Below, piece by piece: positions 41,656-48,588 of a stretch of DNA of 51,751 nt. The first letter of the stretch is position 1, and each line of letters starts with the position of its first letter. Below the pieces are notes generated by a model. It saw only the letters and a program-made list of their open reading frames with translations, ran no database searches and had not been told where the DNA came from. Made by a program: the position numbers and the translations under genes. This DNA is from Planctomycetaceae bacterium (GTDB lineage: Bacteria > Planctomycetota > Phycisphaerae > SM23-33), in contig JAJFVE010000042.1 of the NCBI GenBank assembly GCA_021371965.1, positions 1 to 51,751 on the forward strand, read 5' to 3'.

Positions 41656-41697
41656 CCAGATATCGTCTGAGTCGTAGTCAATTCTCCAAGGTAAATC
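41656..41697 (+). promoter_or_regulatory. Orphan array promoter (box CCAGATATCG, -10-like TAAATC) facing regulator 3
   Basis: The box preceded by TTTTT stands at 41656-41665 and is 36 bp before TAAATC at 41692-41697. It points into the 3' end of the oppositely oriented regulator 3 gene (stop at 41734), so a transcript would be antisense to it. It may be a remnant of a lost PEP-CTERM unit. Confidence 0.4.
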
Positions 41698-41733
41698 CTG
41701 ATCCATGCTCGTACCCTTGGTGCCGTGGCGGAC

Positions 41734-42912
41734 TCACGCGTCTGTTTGTTCGCGGCGATGCGCCTTGCGCCAGGCGGCGGGGCTTTGGCCTGTGGCGGCC
41801 CGCACGCAGCGGATGAACTGGCTGATCGTCCCGTATCCGCAGGCTGCGGCGATGTCTTTGGCGCTGCGGCGGGTGGTTTCCAGCAGCGTCATCCCCTCGC
41901 GCAGACGCCACTGGCGAAGCCGCCCGCCCGGCGACTGCCCCAGGTGCTTGCGGAATGCCTTGCCCAACGCAACCGTGGAGATCCCCGCCGCCCCGGCCAG
42001 CCGCTCGACCGTCAGGTTTGAATCGCGAAAGTCGGTGCGGATCAGGTGCATCGCCTTGGCCACGCCTGCGTGCGGCACGGCCAGCACGTTGCTGCTCTGG
42101 CGCACCACCATGCCCTTGGGGGCGACCCACACCGGCTCGGGCGGGATCGGCTCGCCCCGCATCAGGCGACCCAGCAATGCCGCGGCCTGGTAGCCCTGCT
42201 CGCGATAGTTCATGTCCACGCTCGACAGCGGCACGATGGCCCCTTCGCAGATCGGGGCGATGTTATAACATGAAACCACCGCCACCTCGTCGGGCACGAG
42301 AATGCCCCCGTCGCGCAGCGCCGCCAGGGCCTCCAGGCCCGTCCAGTCGCTTTCCATCATCAACCCCAGCGGCCGCGGCATCGCCGACACCTGCTTGCGA
42401 AGCCAGCGGCGGAAAGTCTCGGAGAACGATCCTGGCGACTTGCCGGCCGCCGCCGACCAGTCCAGAACATGGACCGTCGCGCCGGCCGCCTCGGCATGTT
42501 GGCGGAAGCCCTCCAACTGGTGATTCAGCGGCCACCAGTTCCCCAGCCAGCAATACGCCAGATGGCGAAAGCCCGCATCGATGAAGTGCTGCGCCGCCAG
42601 GCGCCCGCTGGCGCGGAAGTCCAGAAGAACCCGCGCGGCCTTGAACGGATGCACCGTCCGATCGCCCAGCCAGACCAGGGGGATGTGGCTGCGCTGCCAG
42701 GCGCGGCGGTCTTTCTCGTTAGGCTCGCCGCTGACAATCACCCCGTCGCACTCCCAGCGGCGGGCGACGGCGGCCGCGGACATATCCTCCTGTGCGGCGA
42801 ACATCATCGACCATCCTGTCTGATTGGCATATTCGATGGTGCCCAGTGAGGTAGGATGATCCACCATGGCATTAAGGACCAGGACACGGCGCGGGCGGAC
42901 ATTTTCGACCAT
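41734..42912 (-). CDS. XylR-type transcriptional regulator 3
   Basis: A 392-aa regulator of the same build but more distant from 1 and 2. Effector domain: RRVLVLNAMVDHPTSLGTIEYANQTGW, SGRLAAQHFIDAGFRHLAYCWLGNWW, LGLMMESDWTGLEALAALRDGGILVPDEVAVVSCYNIAPICEGAIVPLSSVDMN. AraC domain: NLTVERLAGAAGISTVALGKAFRKHLGQSPGGRLRQWRLREGMTLLETTRRSAKDIAAACGYGTISQFIRCVRAATGQSPAAWRK, which keeps both helix-turn-helices. AAGGAG is 7 nt before the ATG at 42912; the ATG at 42918 is too close to it. It diverges from PEP-CTERM gene 2, with the promoter box between them. Sensing of a sugar or glycan cue is inferred from the family. Confidence 0.88.
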   Translation of the reverse strand: MVENVRPRRVLVLNAMVDHPTSLGTIEYANQTGWSMMFAAQEDMSAAAVARRWECDGVIVSGEPNEKDRRAWQRSHIPLVWLGDRTVHPFKAARVLLDFRASGRLAAQHFIDAGFRHLAYCWLGNWWPLNHQLEGFRQHAEAAGATVHVLDWSAAAGKSPGSFSETFRRWLRKQVSAMPRPLGLMMESDWTGLEALAALRDGGILVPDEVAVVSCYNIAPICEGAIVPLSSVDMNYREQGYQAAALLGRLMRGEPIPPEPVWVAPKGMVVRQSSNVLAVPHAGVAKAMHLIRTDFRDSNLTVERLAGAAGISTVALGKAFRKHLGQSPGGRLRQWRLREGMTLLETTRRSAKDIAAACGYGTISQFIRCVRAATGQSPAAWRKAHRREQTDA

Positions 42913-42956
42913 GATCATGCTCCTTCGACTGGTTTGTATAATGCTAACACAACTTT

Positions 42957-42998
42957 TCGATAATGGCTACTAGGCAAAATCGGAAGTGGTGGTATAGT
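42957..42998 (+). promoter_or_regulatory. Array promoter for PEP-CTERM gene 2 (box TCGATAATGG, -10 TATAGT)
   Basis: TTTTCGATAATGG stands at the box position and starts 36 bp before TATAGT (42993-42998); the box match is weaker here. On the other strand, TTATCG-17-TATACA within the same 60 bp could be the regulator 3 promoter, so the site would sit in both promoters. Confidence 0.45.
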
Positions 42999-43073
42999 GG
43001 CCGCGCTGCACAGGTCCTCCAACGGAATCCGGAACATTCTCAGAACAGACAAGGAAAGGAAAGAGGTATCGCT

Positions 43074-43865
43074 ATGAAACACTCAGCACTGGCAATTCTG
43101 GCACTGGCAAGCATTGTGATGTTTGCCGCGACGGCCCAAGCTGCCGTAACCACCGTCGCCCTGTACCACTGCGGCGAAGATGGCGATAACCCCGCCGTCT
43201 CTCTCATAGCGGCAGCGGGAACAGACGCTGCTCTAGTCCATAGCAGCGGCGGGACGCGAACTATTGAGACCGGCACGACCGGTGCGATGGGCAGCACCAA
43301 ATACCTCAAAACCTACAGGAGCGATTGGTCGCCGGGTATTGCCTACCTAAGTGGTCAGTCGACGAACTGGGGAATGTCGGCATGGGTGCTCATGCCCTCG
43401 GCTCCGCTAGATGGCAGTTCCCGCGACGGCGACAGTTACTGGATGATGTCTAACGGCGGCTGGTCGTCAGGCGTGGGACTTGATTGCGTCGTTGCTAACG
43501 TGACCACCAAGTGGAATATAGGTGGCTCAACCGTTGACCCCTCCTTGTGGGGCACGTGGGCGCACGTGGCTTCGGTCTATCAGAGCGGCCAGAGGCAACT
43601 GTACGTCAATGGTGAACTGATTGGCACCACTGCCGGCAATGCCGGTTGGACCACGGGGATATACAACAATTTCTGGGTCGGCACATACAACGCTAACGAT
43701 TACATTAGCCGCGGCGCCGAGGGGTTCGACGAGATCCAGGTCTTTAGTTTCAACGCCGGCGAGTTCGATATCTCAGACGTCTATCAGACCATCCCCGAGC
43801 CGGCGACGATGAGCCTGCTGGTCATCGGCGGCGTGGCGGCCCTGATTCGGCGTCGTAGATCGTGA
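43074..43865 (+). CDS. PEP-CTERM protein 2 with LamG-like domain
   Basis: A 263-aa exported protein. Signal peptide MKHSALAILALASIVMFAATAQAAV. The passenger is a concanavalin-type (LamG) fold: NWGMSAWVLMPSAPLD, SYWMMSNGGW, TWAHVASVYQSGQRQLYVNGELIG, NFWVGTYNA and GFDEIQVFSF, as in sugar-binding or adhesive modules. C-terminus IPEPATMSLLVIGGVAALIRRRRS is a full PEP-CTERM. AAGGAAAGGAAAGAGG is the ribosome-binding region before the ATG at 43074; the frame opens 37 codons earlier in the leader. Its 3' flank (TGAGCGCGTCGA..., GTAATC words, terminator) is shared with gene 3 and with the remnant at 46.4 kb. Confidence 0.9.
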   Translation: MKHSALAILALASIVMFAATAQAAVTTVALYHCGEDGDNPAVSLIAAAGTDAALVHSSGGTRTIETGTTGAMGSTKYLKTYRSDWSPGIAYLSGQSTNWGMSAWVLMPSAPLDGSSRDGDSYWMMSNGGWSSGVGLDCVVANVTTKWNIGGSTVDPSLWGTWAHVASVYQSGQRQLYVNGELIGTTAGNAGWTTGIYNNFWVGTYNANDYISRGAEGFDEIQVFSFNAGEFDISDVYQTIPEPATMSLLVIGGVAALIRRRRS

Positions 43866-43929
43866 GCGCGTCGACCGGAGAGACAGTAATCGGTAATCCG
43901 TAAGCAGTAATTGGAAAGATGAACAACCG

Positions 43930-43970
43930 CGGGCGGCCGGCTTGAACAGAGCGGCCGCCCGTTGTCTTTT
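43930..43970 (+). terminator. Array terminator after PEP-CTERM gene 2
   Basis: CGGGCGGCCG (43930-43939) pairs with CGGCCGCCCG (43952-43961), followed by TTGTCTTTT. Confidence 0.85.
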
Positions 43971-44028
43971 ATGGAGTGCGGCAGCTAAAGGCTGCTGCAA
44001 TCCATAGTTCCGGAAACACGTCGTTTTT

Positions 44029-44070
44029 CCAGATTTCGCCCATTGGCAATCTTGGCAAGCGCGGTATACT
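44029..44070 (+). promoter_or_regulatory. Array promoter for PEP-CTERM gene 3 (box CCAGATTTCG, -10 TATACT)
   Basis: Box at 44029-44038 after TTTTT; -10 TATACT at 44065-44070 in the context GCGGTATACTGGCCGC; spacing 36. A TTGGCA at 44043-44048 is a fair -35 with 16-bp spacer. The leader is about 215 nt. Confidence 0.55.
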
Positions 44071-44357
44071 GGCCGCATCGTATCTGGATTTGCCCCGTTC
44101 ATTGCCCCAGGAGAAGCCGCTGATCACCGGCGGCAGGGACAGCAGAGGACGGAGGCGGGCATATCTGCGGACGAACAGGCTCTTCAAAGAATTACTTGCT
44201 GCGCCGTTGCAGCCGAATCGATCGGTAAGTTACCGGACTCAGAGCAAGGATACTCTGAACAGACAAGAAAGGCACAAGGAGCATCTCATGAAACACACAG
44301 CGTGGACAATCCTGGCAGTGGCGGCGGTCTTGGCGGTGGCGGGCGCGGCCCAGGCGG
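44057..44357 (+). repeat. 300-bp promoter-leader-signal-peptide repeat, copy A
   Basis: This segment, from just before the -10 of gene 3 through the whole 5' leader and the signal peptide codons (to AAQAE), is repeated at 46802-47101 in front of gene 5. By eye there are about 12 differences, including a 1-nt indel, over about 300 bp. Downstream passengers are unrelated. Confidence 0.93.
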
Positions 44358-45073
44358 AGCTTAGTGACGGCCTGGTGCATTACTATTCATTTGACACCGA
44401 CAGCAAAGACAGTGTGGGGAGCCTTGACGGCACCCTAAATGCGAACGGAATGATCTCGGGTGCTAACGCCAAGGTCGGCGGCGGGGCTCTTATGAGCACG
44501 TCGGGCGGGGCGACGTGTGACCTTGGGGCCACGGTGAATTTCGGCAGCGGGTCCTTCTCGGTGAGCTACTGGGTCACTTCACCTCAAAATAGCGGCAATG
44601 GCGAGCTTGGACCGATGTCCGCGGACTGGGGCGAAACCCATTGGGACATCAAGGACTGCGGCAACCTTAACTGGTACGCGATCCTCGTTTCACCCAATAT
44701 GCCGTACGGTACGTTCACTTCCAAGATTGGCCAAGGTCTTGCCCCCACGAACACGTGGATGATGCTCACTCTCGTGGTTGACCGTGCGGCCGCCACCGCA
44801 ACGTTTTACAAGAATGCGGCTGGTCCCAGCACAATGAATATCTCTGCTGCGGGCACCGATAGTTTTGACTCCACCAGAAACGTGGGCGCCATCATTGGCC
44901 AAACAGGCGGCGGCATAGATGAGTGGGGCTTCTGGGATCGCGCGCTGTCTTTGGATGAAGTCTCCCAACTGTATAACAATGGCGATGGGATGAGCGCCAT
45001 TCCCGAGCCCGCCACGATGAGCCTGCTGGCCATCGGGGGTCTGGCGGCTTTGATTCGCCGTCGTAGATCGTGA
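44288..45073 (+). CDS. PEP-CTERM protein 3 with LamG-like domain
   Basis: A 261-aa exported protein. Signal peptide MKHTAWTILAVAAVLAVAGAAQA, almost identical to that of gene 5. The passenger is a LamG/concanavalin-like domain (LVHYYSFDTDSKDSVGSLDGTLNANG, FGSGSFSVSYWVTSP, TWMMLTLVVDRAAATATFYKNAAG, IDEWGFWDRALSLDEVSQLYNNG). C-terminus IPEPATMSLLAIGGLAALIRRRRS. AAGGAG lies 6 nt before the ATG at 44288. The frame is open upstream through the leader to 43976, but that region is the same non-coding leader seen before gene 5, where the frame is not kept open, so I exclude it. A terminator follows. Confidence 0.9.
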   Translation: MKHTAWTILAVAAVLAVAGAAQAELSDGLVHYYSFDTDSKDSVGSLDGTLNANGMISGANAKVGGGALMSTSGGATCDLGATVNFGSGSFSVSYWVTSPQNSGNGELGPMSADWGETHWDIKDCGNLNWYAILVSPNMPYGTFTSKIGQGLAPTNTWMMLTLVVDRAAATATFYKNAAGPSTMNISAAGTDSFDSTRNVGAIIGQTGGGIDEWGFWDRALSLDEVSQLYNNGDGMSAIPEPATMSLLAIGGLAALIRRRRS

Positions 45074-45139
45074 GCGCGTCGAACGGCAAGAGACAGTAAT
45101 CGGTAAATCCGTAATCAGGAATCTGTGGAATCCCTTCAA

Positions 45140-45180
45140 CGGGCGGCCGCCTTGAGAAAGCGCGGCCGCCCGATGTTTTT
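45140..45180 (+). terminator. Array terminator after PEP-CTERM gene 3
   Basis: Perfect 11-bp arms CGGGCGGCCGC and GCGGCCGCCCG with loop CTTGAGAAAGC, then ATGTTTTT. Confidence 0.88.
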
Positions 45181-45181
45181 C

Positions 45182-45204
45182 GTGTCGCGGACATCTTGTC
45201 CGCG
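45182..45204 (+). repeat. GTGTCGCGGACATCTTGTCCGCG repeat (23 bp), copy 2
   Basis: Identical to 26477-26499 in inverse orientation. Followed directly by another GC hairpin, GCCGCGGGCG-TCC-CGCCCGCGG (about 45207-45230). Confidence 0.75.
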
Positions 45205-45255
45205 CGTGCCGCGGGCGTCCCGCCCGCGGTCTTTCCAGAAAAGTACTACTGCTTT

Positions 45256-45297
45256 CCAGATATAGCCTATATGTCCGCATACGATGCGTAGTATAAT
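45256..45297 (+). promoter_or_regulatory. Array promoter for PEP-CTERM gene 4 (box CCAGATATAG, -10 TATAAT)
   Basis: Box at 45256-45265 after TTT, consensus -10 TATAAT at 45292-45297, spacing 36. No -35 hexamer at the expected place (ATATGT), consistent with an activator-dependent promoter. Leader about 135 nt. Confidence 0.6.
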
Positions 45298-45433
45298 AGC
45301 CCCTGTCCAATGAAGGATCGCGGCCGCGGTTTCCCGTCGCGATGGACGCGCAAGTTTTTCAACGAGCAGAGGCAGCCGGGAGGTCTCGCGATAGGGTCGC
45401 CAGGCCATTGCGGCAGCGGAAAGGAGCAAGGAG

Positions 45434-46174
45434 ATGAAGCACATCGGTATTGCGTTGACGTTGGCTTTGGTTATGGCCAGTGCGTCTCGGGCGGCGACGA
45501 TCGACTATGTCGGCGCCGACATCGACGGAACCCAGGCCGCTTGGCGGACAACGAGCGTCGCCAAGCCGCTGGACGCCGACGGTGACAACGTCTACGGAAC
45601 GGCAGGGTACCTGATGCCGATGAATTCTTACCATCCAGGTGGAATGCCGCCAGAGGCCTACTACAACACGGCCACCGAGCCCTATCGGCTGAATCCCTCC
45701 TTCGCGACGCTGGAATGGGCCCAGGACTGGAGCGGCAGTTTCAGCGACTGGGGCGAGTGGCCTCGGAGCATGGATAATCCTGTATCCGGCGGCTCATTCA
45801 CCTACGGCGGCATGTACGGCGTCTCCCCCCAGGATTTCGTCCGCGTCACGCTGACCAGTGCAGGGAGCTTCCGCCTGGGCGTCTGGATCGACGGGCAAAA
45901 TGGAGGCGAATATGCCACTGCGCTGACCGTCAGGACTTCTGACAACTCAGTGACTGGCACGAGCGCCACGGCCGATGCCAACAACGTCATCGACTGGTAC
46001 TTCTGGGACGTCACCGGTGCCGCCGGTGACGTATTCCTCGTCACCGCCACCAAATCCTCGGGAGGCTGGGTTGACTTGGGCGGCATCACGATCGACGCCA
46101 TTCCCGAGCCGGCGACGATGAGCCTGCTGGTTTTGGGCGGCGTGGCGGCATTGGTTCGTCGCAAACGACGGTAA
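45434..46174 (+). CDS. PEP-CTERM sorting domain protein 4
   Basis: A 246-aa exported protein. Signal peptide MKHIGIALTLALVMASASRAA; passenger TIDYVGADIDGTQAAWRTTSVAKPLDADGDNVYGTAGYLM, a beta-rich domain without a family I can name (GSFRLGVWIDGQNGGEYATALTVRTSD, GDVFLVTATKSSGGWVDLGGITID). C-terminus IPEPATMSLLVLGGVAALVRRKRR is a full PEP-CTERM. AAAGGAGCAAGGAG precedes the ATG. Its last 75 nt and 3' flank are shared with gene 7 (183-bp block), while passengers differ. Array promoter and terminator are both present. Confidence 0.88.
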   Translation: MKHIGIALTLALVMASASRAATIDYVGADIDGTQAAWRTTSVAKPLDADGDNVYGTAGYLMPMNSYHPGGMPPEAYYNTATEPYRLNPSFATLEWAQDWSGSFSDWGEWPRSMDNPVSGGSFTYGGMYGVSPQDFVRVTLTSAGSFRLGVWIDGQNGGEYATALTVRTSDNSVTGTSATADANNVIDWYFWDVTGAAGDVFLVTATKSSGGWVDLGGITIDAIPEPATMSLLVLGGVAALVRRKRR

Positions 46175-46282
46175 GCAGCGAGAAGCAATCGGGTAATCAA
46201 TAATCCCCGGCGGCAATTGCAGCGGGCGGCTTGGCTTGAAAAAGCGCGGCCGCCCGTTGTCTTTGGCGGTGGCGACGCCGGT
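46100..46282 (+). repeat. 183-bp anchor-terminator block, copy A (gene 4)
   Basis: Starts at the PEP codons of gene 4 and runs through the membrane anchor, stop, spacer and terminator. It matches 49300-49482 of gene 7 without gaps, with about 15 substitutions by eye (about 92 percent). The sequences diverge on both sides. Confidence 0.9.
46223..46264 (+). terminator. Array terminator after PEP-CTERM gene 4
   Basis: CGGGCGGC (46223-46230) with GCCGCCCG (46249-46256), then TTGTCTTT. Confidence 0.8.
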
Positions 46283-46332
46283 GTCTTCAGGAACTGCCGC
46301 GTGTTCCTTTGCTAAATAAATACTATTGCTTT

Positions 46333-46374
46333 TCAGATAATGGTCCTTGACGTAGCGGAAGATTGTGGCACAAT
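46333..46374 (+). promoter_or_regulatory. Array promoter of a PEP-CTERM remnant (box TCAGATAATG, -10 CACAAT)
   Basis: Box at 46333-46342 preceded by TTT, 36 bp before CACAAT (46369-46374). The -10 is decayed, as expected for a unit whose gene is gone. Confidence 0.45.
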
Positions 46375-46526
46375 GGCGGTTTGTTAAATCGAGTCGGCTG
46401 AATTGCCCATTCACCTTTGATCCGCTGACCGATTTGACGCTTTCGATGGAAATCCCCGAGCCGGCGACGATGAGCCTGCTGGTCATCGGCGGCTTGGCGG
46501 CGCTGATTCGGCGTCGCAGATCGTGA
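46375..46526 (+). pseudogene. PEP-CTERM remnant with promoter joined to anchor
   Basis: The last 26 codons read MEIPEPATMSLLVIGGLAALIRRRRS, a perfect PEP-CTERM, preceded in frame by PFTFDPLTDLTLS, which looks like a passenger end. No ribosome-binding site, signal peptide or passenger lies between the promoter and this end: only about 70 nt separate the -10 from the PEP codons. An internal deletion of an array gene explains this. The 3' flank (GAGCGCGTCGAAC, terminator) is the one of genes 2 and 3. Confidence 0.8.
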
Positions 46527-46589
46527 GCGCGTCGAACCGAAAGAGGCAGTAATCGATCCATAGGCGGTAATTGGAAAGATGAACAACCG

Positions 46590-46622
46590 CGGGCGGCCGG
46601 CTTGCCAAAGCACGGCCGCCCG
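46590..46622 (+). terminator. Array terminator after the PEP-CTERM remnant
   Basis: CGGGCGGCCG (46590-46599) with CGGCCGCCCG (46613-46622); the T-tract is weak. From here to 46801 nothing else is recognised. Confidence 0.7.
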
Positions 46623-46801
46623 CTCTATGTTCGCGGATAGATAGGTGCTTCAATCATTCCCTGCGTGGGCTCATGGCGAAGATCGTGGTCATGGCTCCGC
46701 GGCCAGAACAACCTCGCCGCAAAGATCACAACGTCCAGAACGAAGTCTCTATTCCGGCTTTCTGATCCCGGTTTCTTGAAGTTCCGCTTGGTGATTCCGT
46801 A

Positions 46802-47101
46802 AAGCGCGGTATACTGGCCACATCGCGTCTGGATTTGCCCCGTTCATTGCCCCAGGAGAAGCCGCTCATCACCGGCGGCAGGGACAGCAGAGGACGGAGG
46901 CGGGCATATCTGCGGACGACACGCTCTTCGAAGAATTACTTGCTGCGCCGTTGCAGCCGAATCGATCGGTAAGTTACCGGACTCAGAGCAAGGATACTCT
47001 GAACAGACAAGAAAGGCACAAGGAGCATCTCATGAAACACACAGCGTGGACAATCCTGACAGTGGCGGCGGTCCTGGCGATGGCGGGCGCGGCCCAGGCG
47101 G
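46802..47101 (+). repeat. 300-bp promoter-leader-signal-peptide repeat, copy B
   Basis: Counterpart of 44057-44357. It contains -10 TATACT at 46810-46815, the leader and the signal peptide of gene 5. The match begins just downstream of the array box, and at the box position (46774-46783) only a poor match (TCTTGAAGTT) remains, so gene 5 may be regulated differently. Confidence 0.93.
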
Positions 47102-47709
47102 CGACGTTGAGCTGGGACTTCAACAACGGCGGCGCCGCCGGCGTGACATTGGATTGGACGGTCGAAAAGGGCTACGTTTGCACTACTCCCGGCGCGGCGC
47201 CGTGGGAGACCGGGGTCTGTGCCGCCACAGACGCATCGGGAACAGAGGCGTACGATGGCGCACACCCCAGCTTCATCTTCCGCTCGCCCACGTTCCAACT
47301 GGACGCCAGCGGCGATATCCTGGTTAACACCTGGTATGGCAGCGCCAGCGGCACATTGCCCACGAAGGTCTCCGACATTCCGGAGAACTCGCTCGGCGAC
47401 GGCGCCTACGGCGTGGCGCTTCGGGATGCCCTGACCGACGACTATGTGCTCGTCGGTCCCGGCAGCCCCGGCCAGGGCGGAAGCCCCATGGTCTGGACGG
47501 CGGCAGCATTGGCCCCCTACGTTGGCAAGATCTACACTCTGGACTACTTCGACTACAACCACGCGAACTGGGGCTGGCTCTACTTCAAGGATGCAACGGT
47601 TCCCGGCGTCTACGCACCCATCCCCGAGCCCGCCTCCGCTACATTGATCGTGATGAGCGGTTTGGCCGTCCTGGCGCGCCGGCGACGTCGTGGCGCCAAC
47701 CGAAAATGA
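47032..47709 (+). CDS. PEP-CTERM sorting domain protein 5
   Basis: A 225-aa exported protein. Signal peptide MKHTAWTILTVAAVLAMAGAAQA. Passenger: ATLSWDFNNGGAAGVTLDWTVEKGYVCTTPGAAPWETG, then SPTFQLDASGDILVNTWYGSASG, PYVGKIYTLDYFDYNHANWGWLYFKDATV; beta-rich, function unknown, no similarity to gene 3 despite the shared leader. C-terminus IPEPASATLIVMSGLAVLARRRRRGANRK is an extended PEP-CTERM. AAGGAG lies 6 nt before the ATG. Gene 6 follows after 36 nt with no terminator between, so the two form an operon. Confidence 0.88.
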   Translation: MKHTAWTILTVAAVLAMAGAAQAATLSWDFNNGGAAGVTLDWTVEKGYVCTTPGAAPWETGVCAATDASGTEAYDGAHPSFIFRSPTFQLDASGDILVNTWYGSASGTLPTKVSDIPENSLGDGAYGVALRDALTDDYVLVGPGSPGQGGSPMVWTAAALAPYVGKIYTLDYFDYNHANWGWLYFKDATVPGVYAPIPEPASATLIVMSGLAVLARRRRRGANRK

Positions 47710-47745
47710 GGATTGTCGAATCAAAAAAGGAAAGAGAGTTTCAAG

Positions 47746-48402
47746 ATGAAATACTCAACATTGGCAGTCTTATCCCTGGCAGGCATGCTGCTCTTGTACG
47801 GCGCGGCGCAGGCGGGCGTCGTCGTCACCTACGGCGCGGGCGTCACGTGGCCGACGGCGCCGGACGTGCAGACGGCCAATCCTTCCCAGTACATCGGCTA
47901 CAATCACCCCTACTACAGCGGGTACTTCACTCAATCCTTCAAGGTCACGACGGGGCTGGTCGTGGAAAAATTGTACGTGATGGCCGCACGCGAGCAGGCC
48001 AGCACGTCGCTGATGTGGATGAAGTTCTACGAGGTGGACAACGTCCACAGCGTCTCGCTGGGGACGCTGGTCGGCACCGTCGCCGCGACGGCCAACGAAC
48101 TCAGCCCCAGCACCAGTTCGGTGATCACGGAGTTCGCCCTCTCCGGGGCCGACCAGATCACCCTGCCGGCCCGGACCGGCGACGCCGGGTACGCCATCCT
48201 ATGCTATGCAGACGATTCCTCGGCCCGCTGGGAAGCCGGCAAGGCAGGCAACGTCTATGCCGACGGATACTGGGGCGGGTCCTATGCCGGGACTTCCGAC
48301 ATGATCATGGCCCTGGTCGGTTCGCCGATCCCCGAGCCCGCCTCCGTTACCTTGATCGTGCTGGGTGCTCTGGCGGCTTTGATTCGAGGCAAAAAACGGT
48401 AA
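47746..48402 (+). CDS. PEP-CTERM sorting domain protein 6
   Basis: A 218-aa exported protein. Signal peptide MKYSTLAVLSLAGMLLLYGAAQA. Passenger: VVVTYGAGVTWPTAPDVQTANPSQYIGYNHPYYSGYFTQSFKVTTGLVVEKLYVMAAREQ, EFALSGADQITLPARTGDAGYAILCYADD, a beta-sandwich-like domain of unknown role. C-terminus IPEPASVTLIVLGALAALIRGKKR. The ATG at 47746 has AAGGAAAGAGAG upstream; a TTG 11 codons earlier is open but unnecessary. Second gene of the operon with gene 5; GTAATCC words and a terminator follow. Confidence 0.88.
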   Translation: MKYSTLAVLSLAGMLLLYGAAQAGVVVTYGAGVTWPTAPDVQTANPSQYIGYNHPYYSGYFTQSFKVTTGLVVEKLYVMAAREQASTSLMWMKFYEVDNVHSVSLGTLVGTVAATANELSPSTSSVITEFALSGADQITLPARTGDAGYAILCYADDSSARWEAGKAGNVYADGYWGGSYAGTSDMIMALVGSPIPEPASVTLIVLGALAALIRGKKR

Positions 48403-48422
48403 TCCGTAATCCGTAATCGTGA

Positions 48423-48462
48423 CGGGCGGCCGGCTGACAACTGCGCGGCCGTCCGCCGGCTT
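48423..48462 (+). terminator. Array terminator after PEP-CTERM gene 6
   Basis: CGGGCGGCCG (48423-48432) with CGGCCGTCCG (48446-48455), one G-U; tail CCGGCTTCTATT. Confidence 0.7.
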
Positions 48463-48499
48463 CTATTGAGTGCGGGAGCCTTGACTGCCGCTTTGGCTT

Positions 48500-48541
48500 C
48501 CATATTTCGTTTATTGTCGATTTTGGGATGTGCCGTATAAT
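48500..48541 (+). promoter_or_regulatory. Array promoter for PEP-CTERM gene 7 (box CCATATTTCG, -10 TATAAT)
   Basis: Box at 48500-48509 after TT, TATAAT at 48536-48541, spacing 36. TTGTCG (48514-48519) is a possible -35 with a 16-bp spacer. Leader about 45 nt. Confidence 0.6.
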
Positions 48542-48588
48542 GGTCGCGTCCCGCCAGACAGCGCGGACAACTCGAAATGAGGAGCATG

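Noticed and set aside
41314..41706. Minus-strand frame of 130 codons (MDQDLPWRIDYD...) behind regulator 3
   Set aside because: Arg/Pro/Gly-rich low-complexity translation across a terminator hairpin and two promoter boxes; other frames here are equally open. A small unknown protein cannot be fully excluded.
43976..44287. N-terminal extension of PEP-CTERM protein 3 through its leader
   Set aside because: The same leader before gene 5 has a 1-nt indel that breaks this frame, and both genes have a good ribosome-binding site at MKHTAWTIL.
43880..45120. CRISPR array, suggested by repeated words between PEP-CTERM genes
   Set aside because: The repeats are promoters, anchors and terminators of genes at irregular distances; no regular repeat-spacer pattern and no cas genes.
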